Shown in pieces: positions 17,668 to 26,235 of a stretch of 64,000 nucleotides of DNA. The DNA is from CAZDDB01 sp963843285. GTDB lineage: Bacteria > Acidobacteriota > HRBIN11 > JAKEFK01. The position numbers and the translations under genes were made by a program. Below the pieces are notes generated by a model. That model had not been told where the DNA came from, ran no database searches, and was given only the letters and a program-made list of their open reading frames with translations. The DNA lies in the NCBI GenBank assembly GCA_963843285.1, contig CAWJJO010000012.1, positions 434,001-498,000 of the forward strand. Reading direction: 5' to 3'. Position 1 is the stretch's first letter. Each line of letters opens with the position of its first letter.

Positions 17668-18468
17668 TCAACCTCCCAGGTTCTGAATCAGACGCTCCTG
17701 CAAATCATTAAACTTCTTCATCATTTCACTGAGAGCCGTCATCAACCTTTGCGCTTGCGAAAACTGCAGTTGTATTTGCGCCAGTTCCTTCTGTCCTTCA
17801 GCGGTGCTCAAATCCAGATTCGCAGCTCGTTTCATCAGATCATCGATCCCAGAAGACAAATCCGCAAATCTGTTACTGACTGCATTCTCCCCGCTGAGTC
17901 CTGTCAGGCCGGCGGAAGGCTGGAATACGGAAAAGGCGACATTTTGAAGCACTGGAGAAGAAGCCTTCTGAACGGCAGCATCCTGAATGACAGAATCCTG
18001 AACGGCAGCATCCTGAATGGGAGCTTCTTCAACGGCGAGCTGCTGCAGCAGTTCAGGATTTTTCGTGGATAACGGCAGCGGGGCCTCCCGAATCGTTCCG
18101 AAATCAAAAACGAAATCGCTGAGAGTGGGTGTCAGATTCTCAATCTCTTTTGCGTATGGAAAAGAACTATCTTCCAGATAGCTGTTCACCGGTGTGAACG
18201 CGGAATCAAACAAACGGAAATTTCCAAAGTACTTTACCGGCTCAAAAAAACTGCCGGACGGCGCAAAACCCCCATCGGGAGGAGACTGCAAATCAATCGG
18301 AGTATCGTCGGCTGAAAATACTTCGACGCCCTCCTCTACTGCCGGCGGCGATGACTGTACGATCCCTGCTGCGGCAGTCTCAATTCCGGAATGTACCGCT
18401 TCGATTTTTGCCGGCTCCAAAGTGATACTTCGGATCGCGTTGGTTGCAATAAAATCCAGAAATCCCAT
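17668..18468 (-). CDS. needle-like secreted-substrate candidate C (C-terminal type III needle-like hairpin)
   Basis: 266 residues, no signal peptide. The N-terminus (MGFLDFI) and a middle SFPF motif are shared with the two paralogues upstream. The last 65 residues form a predicted helical hairpin (IDDLMKRAANLDLSTAEGQ...LIQNLGG) that aligns without gaps to the C-terminus of type III secretion needle subunits. The middle holds a 15-base tandem repeat coding for QDAAV/QDSVI. It starts six bases after the chaperone stop with no strong ribosome-binding site, which suggests coupling. The proposed role, a secreted filament or translocator substrate of an unseen export apparatus, is inference. Confidence 0.7.
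   Translation of the reverse strand: MGFLDFIATNAIRSITLEPAKIEAVHSGIETAAAGIVQSSPPAVEEGVEVFSADDTPIDLQSPPDGGFAPSGSFFEPVKYFGNFRLFDSAFTPVNSYLEDSSFPYAKEIENLTPTLSDFVFDFGTIREAPLPLSTKNPELLQQLAVEEAPIQDAAVQDSVIQDAAVQKASSPVLQNVAFSVFQPSAGLTGLSGENAVSNRFADLSSGIDDLMKRAANLDLSTAEGQKELAQIQLQFSQAQRLMTALSEMMKKFNDLQERLIQNLGG
17967..18040. repeat. 15-base tandem repeat inside the needle-like gene C
   Basis: Units of the type TCCTGAACGGCAGCA and TCCTGAATGACAGAA alternate four to five times in frame, giving a short Q-D-rich peptide repeat. Copy number could vary between strains without breaking the frame. Confidence 0.65.
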
Positions 18469-18474
18469 TTGGAG

Positions 18475-18999
18475 TTATCCACGGGACGCGAGCTGCGCTT
18501 CAGCTTTCTTCTTCTCTTCCAGCAACGCGCTCATTCCTTTTTCCTGGACCAGCTTTAGCGCTTCCTGCGTCAGCGCAATCAACATGCGGGCACGATTGGC
18601 GGAAGGATTCTTTTTCTCCGGATCCAGCTCGATGGCTTTCTTCAGATCATCTGCCGATTCACGGAATTTTCCTAATCGCAAATAGATTTCACCACGATTC
18701 GTCAGTGAATTCACATCGACGGGGAACTGCGAAAGTGCCATCGAGTACCGGGCGATCGCAGCTTCCCATCGTTCCTCCTGCTGATAAATCGAACCAAGGA
18801 TCCCATGGACATAGGCATTCTTCCAGTCCAGCACCGCAAGACCCTCAAAGACTTTTTTTGCGTCATCGAGTTGCCCCTGCGCGTAGTATGTATGCCCCAT
18901 CAAAAGAAGCGCCGCGATTTGTTTTGCGTCCAACGCAAACAATTCAGTGAATTTCACCTTCCCCTTCTTAAACTGTTCAATTTTTTCTGCAATTTCCAT
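18475..18999 (-). CDS. SycD/LcrH-like TPR chaperone
   Basis: 174 residues, cytosolic, with three TPR repeats (about residues 25-130). The stretch YYAQGQLDDAKKVFEGL followed by AVLDWKNAY matches the family pattern of class II type III secretion chaperones (SycD, LcrH, IpgC), where the first TPR reads roughly YxxGxYxDAxxxFxxLxxLDxxD. The second repeat (GSIYQQEERWEAAIARYSMAL) also fits. Such chaperones hold secreted translocators or needle-like subunits soluble. It is sandwiched between needle-like genes B and C and shares the AGGAGGTxGTxATG leader with them. A generic TPR protein remains possible. Confidence 0.7.
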   Translation of the reverse strand: MEIAEKIEQFKKGKVKFTELFALDAKQIAALLLMGHTYYAQGQLDDAKKVFEGLAVLDWKNAYVHGILGSIYQQEERWEAAIARYSMALSQFPVDVNSLTNRGEIYLRLGKFRESADDLKKAIELDPEKKNPSANRARMLIALTQEALKLVQEKGMSALLEEKKKAEAQLASRG

Positions 19000-19008
19000 G
19001 ACTACCTC

Positions 19009-19590
19009 CTAAAAGTTGGAAATGATCCGCTGAGCTAATTCATCAAACTTCTTCAACATTTCCGAAAGAGCTTCCAGCAATCGTGAGATTTGTGAAAATT
19101 CCAATTGGATCTGTGCAAGTCTCTTCTGCCCATCTGCCGTACTCAAATCAAGATTGGCAGCTTCTTTCATCAAGTCGTCGATTCGACCGGTGAGCTCCCC
19201 GACCTTATCACTGACAACCTGCTCCCCCGAAGGGCTTGCAGGAGCAGCCTGGCCTCCGGGAAAGAGCTGGCCCACGTTCGGTGGAAAAAAACCAATGAGA
19301 TCTCCGATCTCTCTGCCAAACAGGAAATTCGGATCTGCAACAAAACTGGTAATCGCGGGCGAAAAAACATTAGCCTGGTTGGGAGACACAAAGGCTGCTG
19401 CGCCGGCTACTTCACCATTGAGAGATTCCGCACCTCTTTCACCCGGAAGACCGAGCGCCTCAACACCGTCCGCCACAGCACGGTCGCTTTGAAGTCCTGT
19501 GGTTATGGTTTCTATCCCCTGACTGACAGCAGACCCAATTTCTTCGGCCCCCTTCGGCCTGAGATTTGCGATTCCATCAATGAGTCCCAT
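19009..19590 (-). CDS. needle-like secreted-substrate candidate B
   Basis: 193 residues, no signal peptide or membrane span. It starts MGLIDGIANLR, close to candidate A (MALTDGITNLR). The C-terminal 68 residues (RIDDLMKEAANLDLSTADGQ...QRIISNF) form a predicted helix-turn-helix hairpin ending in the needle-type I-I-x-N-F. A strong AGGAGG is spaced seven bases from the ATG. It is separated from the chaperone by nine bases and from candidate A by 70. The middle region is variable apart from SP...SF motifs. Function unknown; a secreted, self-assembling subunit is the best guess. Confidence 0.7.
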   Translation of the reverse strand: MGLIDGIANLRPKGAEEIGSAVSQGIETITTGLQSDRAVADGVEALGLPGERGAESLNGEVAGAAAFVSPNQANVFSPAITSFVADPNFLFGREIGDLIGFFPPNVGQLFPGGQAAPASPSGEQVVSDKVGELTGRIDDLMKEAANLDLSTADGQKRLAQIQLEFSQISRLLEALSEMLKKFDELAQRIISNF

Positions 19591-19660
19591 AACTACCTCC
19601 TTATAGTCAGACCGTTCCGATTTTGCATTTTACCGGAACCAAATCATGATTATCAAAAAA

Positions 19661-20239
19661 CTAGAAATTGGAAATGATTTGCTGGTTCAAATCATCAAAT
19701 TTCTTCAACATTTCACTGAGCGCTGTCATCAAACGAGAGATTTGCGAGAACTCGAGTTGGATCTCCGCTAGTCTCTTCTGTCCTTCTGCCGTGCTCAAAT
19801 CCAAGTTTGCGGCTTCTTTCATCAGATCGTCAATTCGCGTACTGAGCTCTGCAGTTTTTTCGCTGATCACATCCTCTCCACTCTTCGTAGTGGGGGCGGG
19901 AAGAGCTTGTGTGACCACTCCCGGTGTGAGATTTACAGCAAGATCCGTGAGCACATTCTGAAACGGAAACGAGGCATCCGTAATAAAGCTGCGCAGTGGA
20001 GAATTCAAAATTGCTGTGGATTCAAGGGGTGAAGAAAAGGAAGCAGCTTCCGAGACTCTGCTGTCAGACGGAATCGCCGCAAATTGAGTATTACTTGCCT
20101 CACTAAATGCGTCCAGCTGATCTGCAACTTGGGTACCTCCTGCCTGAGCCACCCCTGTCGTTGCAGTCGCAATCGCCTGGTCCACCGCGGTGGATGGTTC
20201 CAAAGTCCTCAGATTTGTAATCCCATCTGTAAGTGCCAT
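19661..20239 (-). CDS. needle-like secreted-substrate candidate A, first gene of the operon
   Basis: 192 residues, no signal peptide. The C-terminal part (QKRLAEIQLEFS...IISNF) matches Shigella MxiH (QLLAEYQSKLS...IIQNF as recalled) over 37 positions without a gap, including LAE, Q, S, A, S, K, D, II and NF. It is the copy closest to true needle proteins but more than twice their usual 80-85 residues; the extra N-terminal 125 residues are family specific. An AGGAGG site precedes the ATG. The promoter is about 145-175 bases upstream. No needle-base or export gene is in the window. Confidence 0.72.
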   Translation of the reverse strand: MALTDGITNLRTLEPSTAVDQAIATATTGVAQAGGTQVADQLDAFSEASNTQFAAIPSDSRVSEAASFSSPLESTAILNSPLRSFITDASFPFQNVLTDLAVNLTPGVVTQALPAPTTKSGEDVISEKTAELSTRIDDLMKEAANLDLSTAEGQKRLAEIQLEFSQISRLMTALSEMLKKFDDLNQQIISNF

Positions 20240-20382
20240 AACAACCTCCTGCTGTTCTTGTTTCTAACTTGCGAGAACCCTTCCGAGGGACGGCGTATCT
20301 TGCATCTCAAGAAACGCCGGAAGATCGAAGATCGTAGCCGCACGAAAGGTATACATTTGGACAACCTCGTGAGGGAAGCCCT

Positions 20383-20412
20383 ACCATAACATAGGGTCTT
20401 TCTCACAGTCAA
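20383..20412 (-). promoter_or_regulatory. candidate promoter of the needle-like/chaperone/kinase operon
   Basis: On the minus strand TTGACT (20407-20412) and TATGGT (20383-20388) are 18 bases apart. This leaves a leader of about 140 bases before gene A, with no open frame of note. The interval 20240-20487 holds nothing else recognisable; there is no clear terminator for the upstream kinase. Confidence 0.4.
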
Positions 20413-20487
20413 TTTAGTTATCGGTTATCGTTTGATTTTGTTGCATCGTTGACTACCGACAGAGCACGTATCGAGGAGACTGGGGGA

Positions 20488-23400
20488 CTATTTCGATTCT
20501 TCTTCCAGGAGCCTTTTTACGGCGTCTTCCGGTTTGAACGCCGGCATGGAAAAATGGAAATCATTATTCCCTCCGGATTTCACAGTGATCGGTATAACCT
20601 GCGCTTCGGAAAAATCGTTTTGAAGCTCCACTTTGTATTCTGCTTCCGGAAGATACAGGCGACATGGAGTGATCCGTTCGGTATCCTGGATTTCGGGAAT
20701 CGTAATTCCATTTGTTACAGGAATAATCTTGACCCTAGCCCATGGCAGCGCATTGATCGTTACTCTAACCAGCGGAGGTGGAACGGGTGTCGGATTCATC
20801 ACGAAGCGCCACAAGATCACGCCCAGAACAATCGCGATAGCCGAAAGCGCAAGGACGATTGTTGTCCTGGAAATCTGTGAGACTGTTACTGTTTTTGGAA
20901 GCGCCTGCTGTGAATCCTTTCGCGCCAGGTCGTCCCGCTGTTTCTTTTCCTCTATCCTGCTTACAATTTCGCTCTGAAGTGCGATCGCGTCAGCAAGTTC
21001 CGGCGTCTGTCCCAAAACTTGATTCACTGTGTCGAGAGCTTTAACGTACTCCTCTCGTTTGAAAAATCGTGTTGTCTCTTCAAGTAGTTTGCTGATCTTC
21101 TTGCGTTTTGACTCCTCTTTCTGCAATTCCTGAAGGTAGAGCCTTTCCGCTTTGTCAACTTCGAGTTTCTGGTCCTCCAGCCTGTAATCGGATGTGATCA
21201 TGAGCCGGCATTTCTGAATCAGCTCTCCCGCTTCGGTGAAATTCTTACGAGACACCAGGTCCGCACACGTTGAAAGGAGGTGTGGCACCTCCTTCTTTAT
21301 TTCTTCTTCCCGGAACTTTCTTTCCCGGGCCGCCCCGATCCATTCCTGAAGGGAAGGATCACTACGCTTCCGAAGCGCACGTTCCCAACATTCAATCGCT
21401 TTTTGCCACCGTCTATCGTCGAAGAACTTTTTCCCCTCATCGAACAGTTCTCTCGATTCCCTGGCTTTTTCCTGGGTGAGGATCGCTTCCTCGATTTGGC
21501 CCTTTAGTTTAACGGCATCTCCCATTGTAGGGTCACGATCCAGAAGCCGGTTTATCTTTTCAAGAGCCTGTCCGTATGCGTCGCGCCGGTAAAGTTGCGA
21601 CGCTTCTTCAAGATCTCTCCTGATCGACTCGGCGCGAACTTCCTCACTGCGAATCTGACCCTTCAGCCGACGATCTAACGCATCAATATCCGCTGAAAGA
21701 GGAGCACTGATGCTTTTGGTGGATATGTAATTCCGAAGAGCATTCAACGACTCTTCCGCTTCCTTGAGATTACCTCTTCTAAAAAAATCTTGGGTTCTGT
21801 CAATCTGCGCCTGAACTGCAGATGCAGCTTGAGCGTTCCTTTCTTCCGAGACTCTGTGCAGAGAAACGAGAACATCTTCATGATTCTTTAGTAGGTCCTG
21901 GTCCACAAGTGACCGGAATTCAGAAATGAGTTCAGGAACACGAACGTAATCGGCATTGGAGAAAGATTCTTCCATTGCAGTGCTCCATGTTTCCATGCGG
22001 CTAATTTCCACGCGAAGCGATTGCTCTCTGGTTTTAGCCAGCATCGCGCTTAGAGATTCGGTAGCCTTCGAGAATTGCAGTAGGCGTAGAAAATCAAAAG
22101 CTTCCTTAATACCCTGTTTTGCTTTCTCCCGTTCATCTCTAGCCGCCTTTGCCCTGGAGATCTCGTTGCGCAGGGAGACAGCCGGCTGAAAGCCCGAGGC
22201 TTCTTCCAGAATGCTCTCGATCCTGTTGATCGCATCCTCTTCACGACCTGCGGCCCAGATTTGTCGGATCGACTCCACCTCAGAGGCCAGCCTTTGTTGC
22301 TTTTCCCGTTCGCGTTCTTCACGAATGGTTTCTCTAAGAAAAGCGACCCTGGAATTGTTCGGCTGGAGGTTCCAGGCGGACTCAAGACTCGTTTCGGCGC
22401 TGTCCAGGTCTTTGAGCTCCAGGCACCTGGCGGCTTCAGTAAGATAGGTTTCCACAACCTGCCCACGGGTCCTGTCAAGAAGCGTGCGAAGTTTGCGAAT
22501 CTGTCCGGCGGTCCTCCTAGTATCAGGATCAAAGCGCTCAATTTTTTCAATCAATACCTGTGCTTGGATCAGGTTCTTTTTGTGAATCAGGTGTTTGACA
22601 CGCTGAAGGTCGCGCTTGCTCTTTTCATTCCTTGCAATCCCATAGAGGTTTTTCCACTCTTCATTGTCCGGCTGACTTTTCAACATGAGAGTCAGCAGCT
22701 TGACGGCCTTTGAATACTTTTGCTCGCGAATGAGTTCCTGAGCCTGCCGCTTTGGGTTCGACCCGGCGAATGGCTCGATTGCTTCGAGTAATTCGCCTAC
22801 ATTCTGGAAGCGTTTATCAGCGTCTTTTTCCAGCGCTTTCAATATGATTTTTTCGAGCTGAGAAGGTAGTTCCGCGACAATGCTGGATGGTCTGGGTGGT
22901 TCTTTTTTCAGGTGACCAAAAATGATTCCCACAGGAGATCCGGCATTAAAAGGCACGCGTCCGGTAAACATTTGAAATAGGATTACGCCAATTGCATAGA
23001 TGTCGGCGCGGTGATCGATATTTCCACCCTCAAATTGTTCCGGAGCCATATAATATGGAGTGCCGATCATCGCCCCGGTCTGCGTCAGCCGCCCCGAATC
23101 GGCCGAGATCGAAATCCCAAAATCCATGATATGTGCGCGATTATGCGAGTCCACCATAATGTTTTCCGGCTTCAAGTCACGATGAACAACGCCCACACGG
23201 TGTGCCTCTTGCAGAGCCAGAAGAACCTGTTTCATGATCGGGATGCCTTGATTCACCTTGAAACGTCCGTCTTTCGATAGCCGCTCGGCCAGTGTGACGC
23301 CTTCCAGGAATTCCATGGAAACATAGTGAATCCCATTGCTTTCGCCCATGTCGTAGATGCGGCATGCGTTCGCGTGAGCGACTTTGCGCGCAACAATCAC

Positions 23401-24501
23401 TTCACGTTTTAAACGTTCAATCGATTTGGTTTCAATGAATCCTTCAATGATCTTAAGAGCAACTGGGATTTCCAGAATCTTGTCGACGGCTTTGTATACC
23501 TTCCCCATCCCGCCTTGTCCTATTTTCTTTTCAATCAGGTAGCGATGGGCGAACATTTCTCCAGGATGCAATCCAAGAAAAGAGGCCGGCAAATCTGGTT
23601 GGATTCTATCGGTGTGAGGGATTTCGGTCTCGGTACACTGCTGCAATTCGATACTCAACTGAGCCATTGAGGATTGACGATCTTCTCTTTTCTTAGAAAT
23701 TGCTTTCAGGATGACGCGATCCAGTTCCTTACTGATCACGCCCTCGGGCAGAATGGTCGATACCGGTTTCGGCATTTCGTTCAGGTGCTTCGCAAGATAA
23801 CCAGGACCGGTTTTTGAGTGAAACGGCAGTTTGCCGGAAAGCATTTGATACAAAGTAATGCCGAGAGAATAGATATCCGACCGGCCGTCAATCGTTTCGT
23901 CTTCCCGGAGACTTCCGCATTGTTCGGGGCTACAGTACTCCGGTTTTCCAATAAACATGTTCGATGTAGTGAACTGCTGGGTTGATTCAAACAATGGTTT
24001 TGCAATTCCAAAATCGAGAACTTTTGTAATTTCGCCGGCTCCCTCTGAGCTGACAATCATCAAATTGTCCGGAGAGATATCGCGATGAATAATTCCCTTC
24101 TGATGAGCGCTTTCCAAACCGGCGGCAGCCTCACAAATGGTCTTGATCGCTTCCCCTACCGGAATCTTTCCCTGAATTCTGATACGCTCCAGGGCGCTTT
24201 GACCCCGAATTAATTCCATGACCATAAAAAATGTGTCTTCACCCAATGTGCCGAACTCATGGAATTGAACGAGATTCGGATGACGAAGTCTTGTGAGAAT
24301 CTTCGCTTCACGAATGAACCGTTCTACGAAATCACGATCGGTGGCATGCCGGGCCGAAATAACCTTGATGGCCCTTTCCTCGTCCAAATAGACATGACGC
24401 GCTCGATAGACTGCGCCCATTCCGCCCTTTCCGATCAGTTCCAGAATCTCGTATTCCCGGATTCTGGAACCCACCAATGGATCTTTACCGGCCTCTGTCA
24501 T
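20488..24501 (-). CDS. tandem dual-domain Ser/Thr protein kinase (paralogue K3)
   Basis: 1337 residues. Domain 1 (about residues 15-285): GKGGMGAVY, HRDISPDN, DFGIAKP, GKPEYCSPEQCG. Domain 2 (about 320-580): GQGGMGKVY, HRDLKPEN, DFGISIS, GTPYYMAPEQF; both look active. A 600-residue helical/coiled-coil region with TPR-like units follows, then a membrane span (about 1208-1234) and a PEGA-like domain with NALPWARVK and a GGNNDF motif. The ATG at 24501 was chosen because MTEAGKDPLVGSRIREYEIL aligns with the paralogues; a TTG 12 codons earlier is less likely. It has its own promoter and is divergent from the exported TPR gene at 24658. Confidence 0.88.
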   Translation of the reverse strand: MTEAGKDPLVGSRIREYEILELIGKGGMGAVYRARHVYLDEERAIKVISARHATDRDFVERFIREAKILTRLRHPNLVQFHEFGTLGEDTFFMVMELIRGQSALERIRIQGKIPVGEAIKTICEAAAGLESAHQKGIIHRDISPDNLMIVSSEGAGEITKVLDFGIAKPLFESTQQFTTSNMFIGKPEYCSPEQCGSLREDETIDGRSDIYSLGITLYQMLSGKLPFHSKTGPGYLAKHLNEMPKPVSTILPEGVISKELDRVILKAISKKREDRQSSMAQLSIELQQCTETEIPHTDRIQPDLPASFLGLHPGEMFAHRYLIEKKIGQGGMGKVYKAVDKILEIPVALKIIEGFIETKSIERLKREVIVARKVAHANACRIYDMGESNGIHYVSMEFLEGVTLAERLSKDGRFKVNQGIPIMKQVLLALQEAHRVGVVHRDLKPENIMVDSHNRAHIMDFGISISADSGRLTQTGAMIGTPYYMAPEQFEGGNIDHRADIYAIGVILFQMFTGRVPFNAGSPVGIIFGHLKKEPPRPSSIVAELPSQLEKIILKALEKDADKRFQNVGELLEAIEPFAGSNPKRQAQELIREQKYSKAVKLLTLMLKSQPDNEEWKNLYGIARNEKSKRDLQRVKHLIHKKNLIQAQVLIEKIERFDPDTRRTAGQIRKLRTLLDRTRGQVVETYLTEAARCLELKDLDSAETSLESAWNLQPNNSRVAFLRETIREEREREKQQRLASEVESIRQIWAAGREEDAINRIESILEEASGFQPAVSLRNEISRAKAARDEREKAKQGIKEAFDFLRLLQFSKATESLSAMLAKTREQSLRVEISRMETWSTAMEESFSNADYVRVPELISEFRSLVDQDLLKNHEDVLVSLHRVSEERNAQAASAVQAQIDRTQDFFRRGNLKEAEESLNALRNYISTKSISAPLSADIDALDRRLKGQIRSEEVRAESIRRDLEEASQLYRRDAYGQALEKINRLLDRDPTMGDAVKLKGQIEEAILTQEKARESRELFDEGKKFFDDRRWQKAIECWERALRKRSDPSLQEWIGAARERKFREEEIKKEVPHLLSTCADLVSRKNFTEAGELIQKCRLMITSDYRLEDQKLEVDKAERLYLQELQKEESKRKKISKLLEETTRFFKREEYVKALDTVNQVLGQTPELADAIALQSEIVSRIEEKKQRDDLARKDSQQALPKTVTVSQISRTTIVLALSAIAIVLGVILWRFVMNPTPVPPPLVRVTINALPWARVKIIPVTNGITIPEIQDTERITPCRLYLPEAEYKVELQNDFSEAQVIPITVKSGGNNDFHFSMPAFKPEDAVKRLLEEESK

Positions 24502-24539
24502 AGACCCCTGTTGCGAAGAAAAGAATGAAGCTACCAATG

Positions 24540-24567
24540 ATTATAGGTCAGCAATTTTCGATTACAA
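24540..24567 (-). promoter_or_regulatory. K3 promoter
   Basis: TTGTAA (24562-24567) and a perfect TATAAT (24540-24545) with 16 bases between them on the minus strand. The start would lie about 30 bases before the kinase ATG. Confidence 0.55.
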
Positions 24568-24657
24568 AATAGAACCCGAAGAGAACGCTTCGACGAGCCG
24601 CAATGGAAATGCACACAAAAGAAGTAGTAGGATAGAATTATCTTCGGAATCAAGATC

Positions 24658-26223
24658 GTGAAGTCTCAACATTTGAATTTGCAGGCATCAGGGCGCAAGG
24701 CTTTTACCCCTTCACTCTTCTTGTTTGTATTGATCTTTGTCATGATGAGTTCAGTCGCCGTTTCTCAATCTGATACCTGGTACAAAGCCTACGAGAAGGG
24801 AAAGAAGGCGATGGAATCTCAAAACTGGATCCTTGCTGAATCTCAATTCATCACAGCTCTCAAGCTCAGTCCGAAAACAGGCAGGTATGTTCTGACCTAT
24901 GGCACCGAACGAATTGACTACATTCCCGATTACTTTCTCGGGCAGGTTTATTTCAACATGGGGCAAGACGAGAAAGCATTGTTTCACCTGAGTAGGGCTG
25001 AATCCACAGGACAGGTAACGTCCAAAAACGCCGAATTCAAAACAATGATGGCGATCAGGAATCAGATCCAGGCAAGGGGTCCAAATCCCGCGCGAGAGGC
25101 GGAATCCCTGGTGACCCAGGCAAACGGATTGTTTCGCAACGGACAACTTCAGGAATCTAAAAAGAAACTGGCCGCAGCTCTCCAAAAAGATCCTGAAAAC
25201 AAGGACGCCCGGGCCCTTCAATCTGAAATACAGAAAACTGAAGAGGATTTTCGCAACCTGGTGAAGAACAGCAAAAATCCCGATCAACTGCAGAAGACGA
25301 AGGCAACGCTGGAGTCCGCGAGAAAATTGGATCCTGAAAACGATCTATACGGACAACTGATTGCCGAAGTATCTTCTCTCATGAATTCCCTGGAAGATGA
25401 CGCAAAAGAAACGCAGAAGCTCGAAACGATTCGAGAAGCGGACTCGCTCGTGGCGCAGGCCGATGACCTGTTCCGTAAAGGACAATTGCAAGACTCCCGA
25501 AAGAGGCTTTCCGCCGCTCTTCAAAAAGATCCCGAGAATAAAAAGGCTTCCATCGTCTTATCTCTGATCCAAAAGACAGAAAATGACTTCCGCAACCTCG
25601 TGAAGAGTAGCAAAAATTTGGCCCAGTTGGACCAGGTAAAAGCAAAACTGGAGACTGCACAAAAAAACGACACCGGGAATGAACTGTATTCACAGCTGAT
25701 CGCACAAGTTTCTTCGAAGATCAAATCGATATCGGAAAGTAGTAATTCCCTCCTTGCAGAGGCCGACGGACTCTTCCGCAAGGGACAGTTGCGGGAGGCG
25801 AAACAAAAGATTGGGGAGGCTCTCCAGAATGATCCAGCGAACGAGAAAGCGTCCCTTCTGTTGTCTCGAATCCAAAAGGCGGAGGATGATTTAACGAGGA
25901 CACCCCAGCCCCCGATTGAAGACGGGCAGCAACAACGCGAAAAGGAAACGAAAGCACTGCTGGCTTTCTATTCAGGCGAATACAAACAATCGCTGGACTT
26001 ACTGACGAAACTTGAGAAAGAAAACAGAAACTCCGCCCGAATCTACTTTTACCTGGGTTGTGCCCATGTTGCACTCGCCCTCACAAAAGATGATCCTGAG
26101 CGAAAACAACTTCTGGAAGCTGCCAAACATCAATTTGCAAAAGTTCGCGCAATGGATAGAGACTACAAATACGACGATAAGTTCGTCTCTCCCAGAATCC
26201 TAGACTATTACCGTAACTTATAA
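24658..26223 (+). CDS. exported TPR-repeat protein (paralogue TPR2)
   Basis: 521 residues with a long signal sequence (hydrophobic core about residues 17-36, ending SSVAVSQ). Residues 40-135 carry an N-terminal module (WYKAYEKGKKAM...DYIPDYFLGQVYFNMG) shared with the exported proteins at 30690 and 32398. Then come two and a half copies of a roughly 100-residue unit (ADxLFRKGQLxxSxKRLxAALQKDP...), and finally the C-terminal module RIYFYLGC...SPRIL seen in TPR1 and TPR3. It starts with GTG at 24658. It is divergent from kinase K3, 156 bases away, which suggests the two are functionally linked. Probably periplasmic. Confidence 0.82.
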   Translation: MKSQHLNLQASGRKAFTPSLFLFVLIFVMMSSVAVSQSDTWYKAYEKGKKAMESQNWILAESQFITALKLSPKTGRYVLTYGTERIDYIPDYFLGQVYFNMGQDEKALFHLSRAESTGQVTSKNAEFKTMMAIRNQIQARGPNPAREAESLVTQANGLFRNGQLQESKKKLAAALQKDPENKDARALQSEIQKTEEDFRNLVKNSKNPDQLQKTKATLESARKLDPENDLYGQLIAEVSSLMNSLEDDAKETQKLETIREADSLVAQADDLFRKGQLQDSRKRLSAALQKDPENKKASIVLSLIQKTENDFRNLVKSSKNLAQLDQVKAKLETAQKNDTGNELYSQLIAQVSSKIKSISESSNSLLAEADGLFRKGQLREAKQKIGEALQNDPANEKASLLLSRIQKAEDDLTRTPQPPIEDGQQQREKETKALLAFYSGEYKQSLDLLTKLEKENRNSARIYFYLGCAHVALALTKDDPERKQLLEAAKHQFAKVRAMDRDYKYDDKFVSPRILDYYRNL

Positions 26224-26235
26224 CCAGGACAGGGT

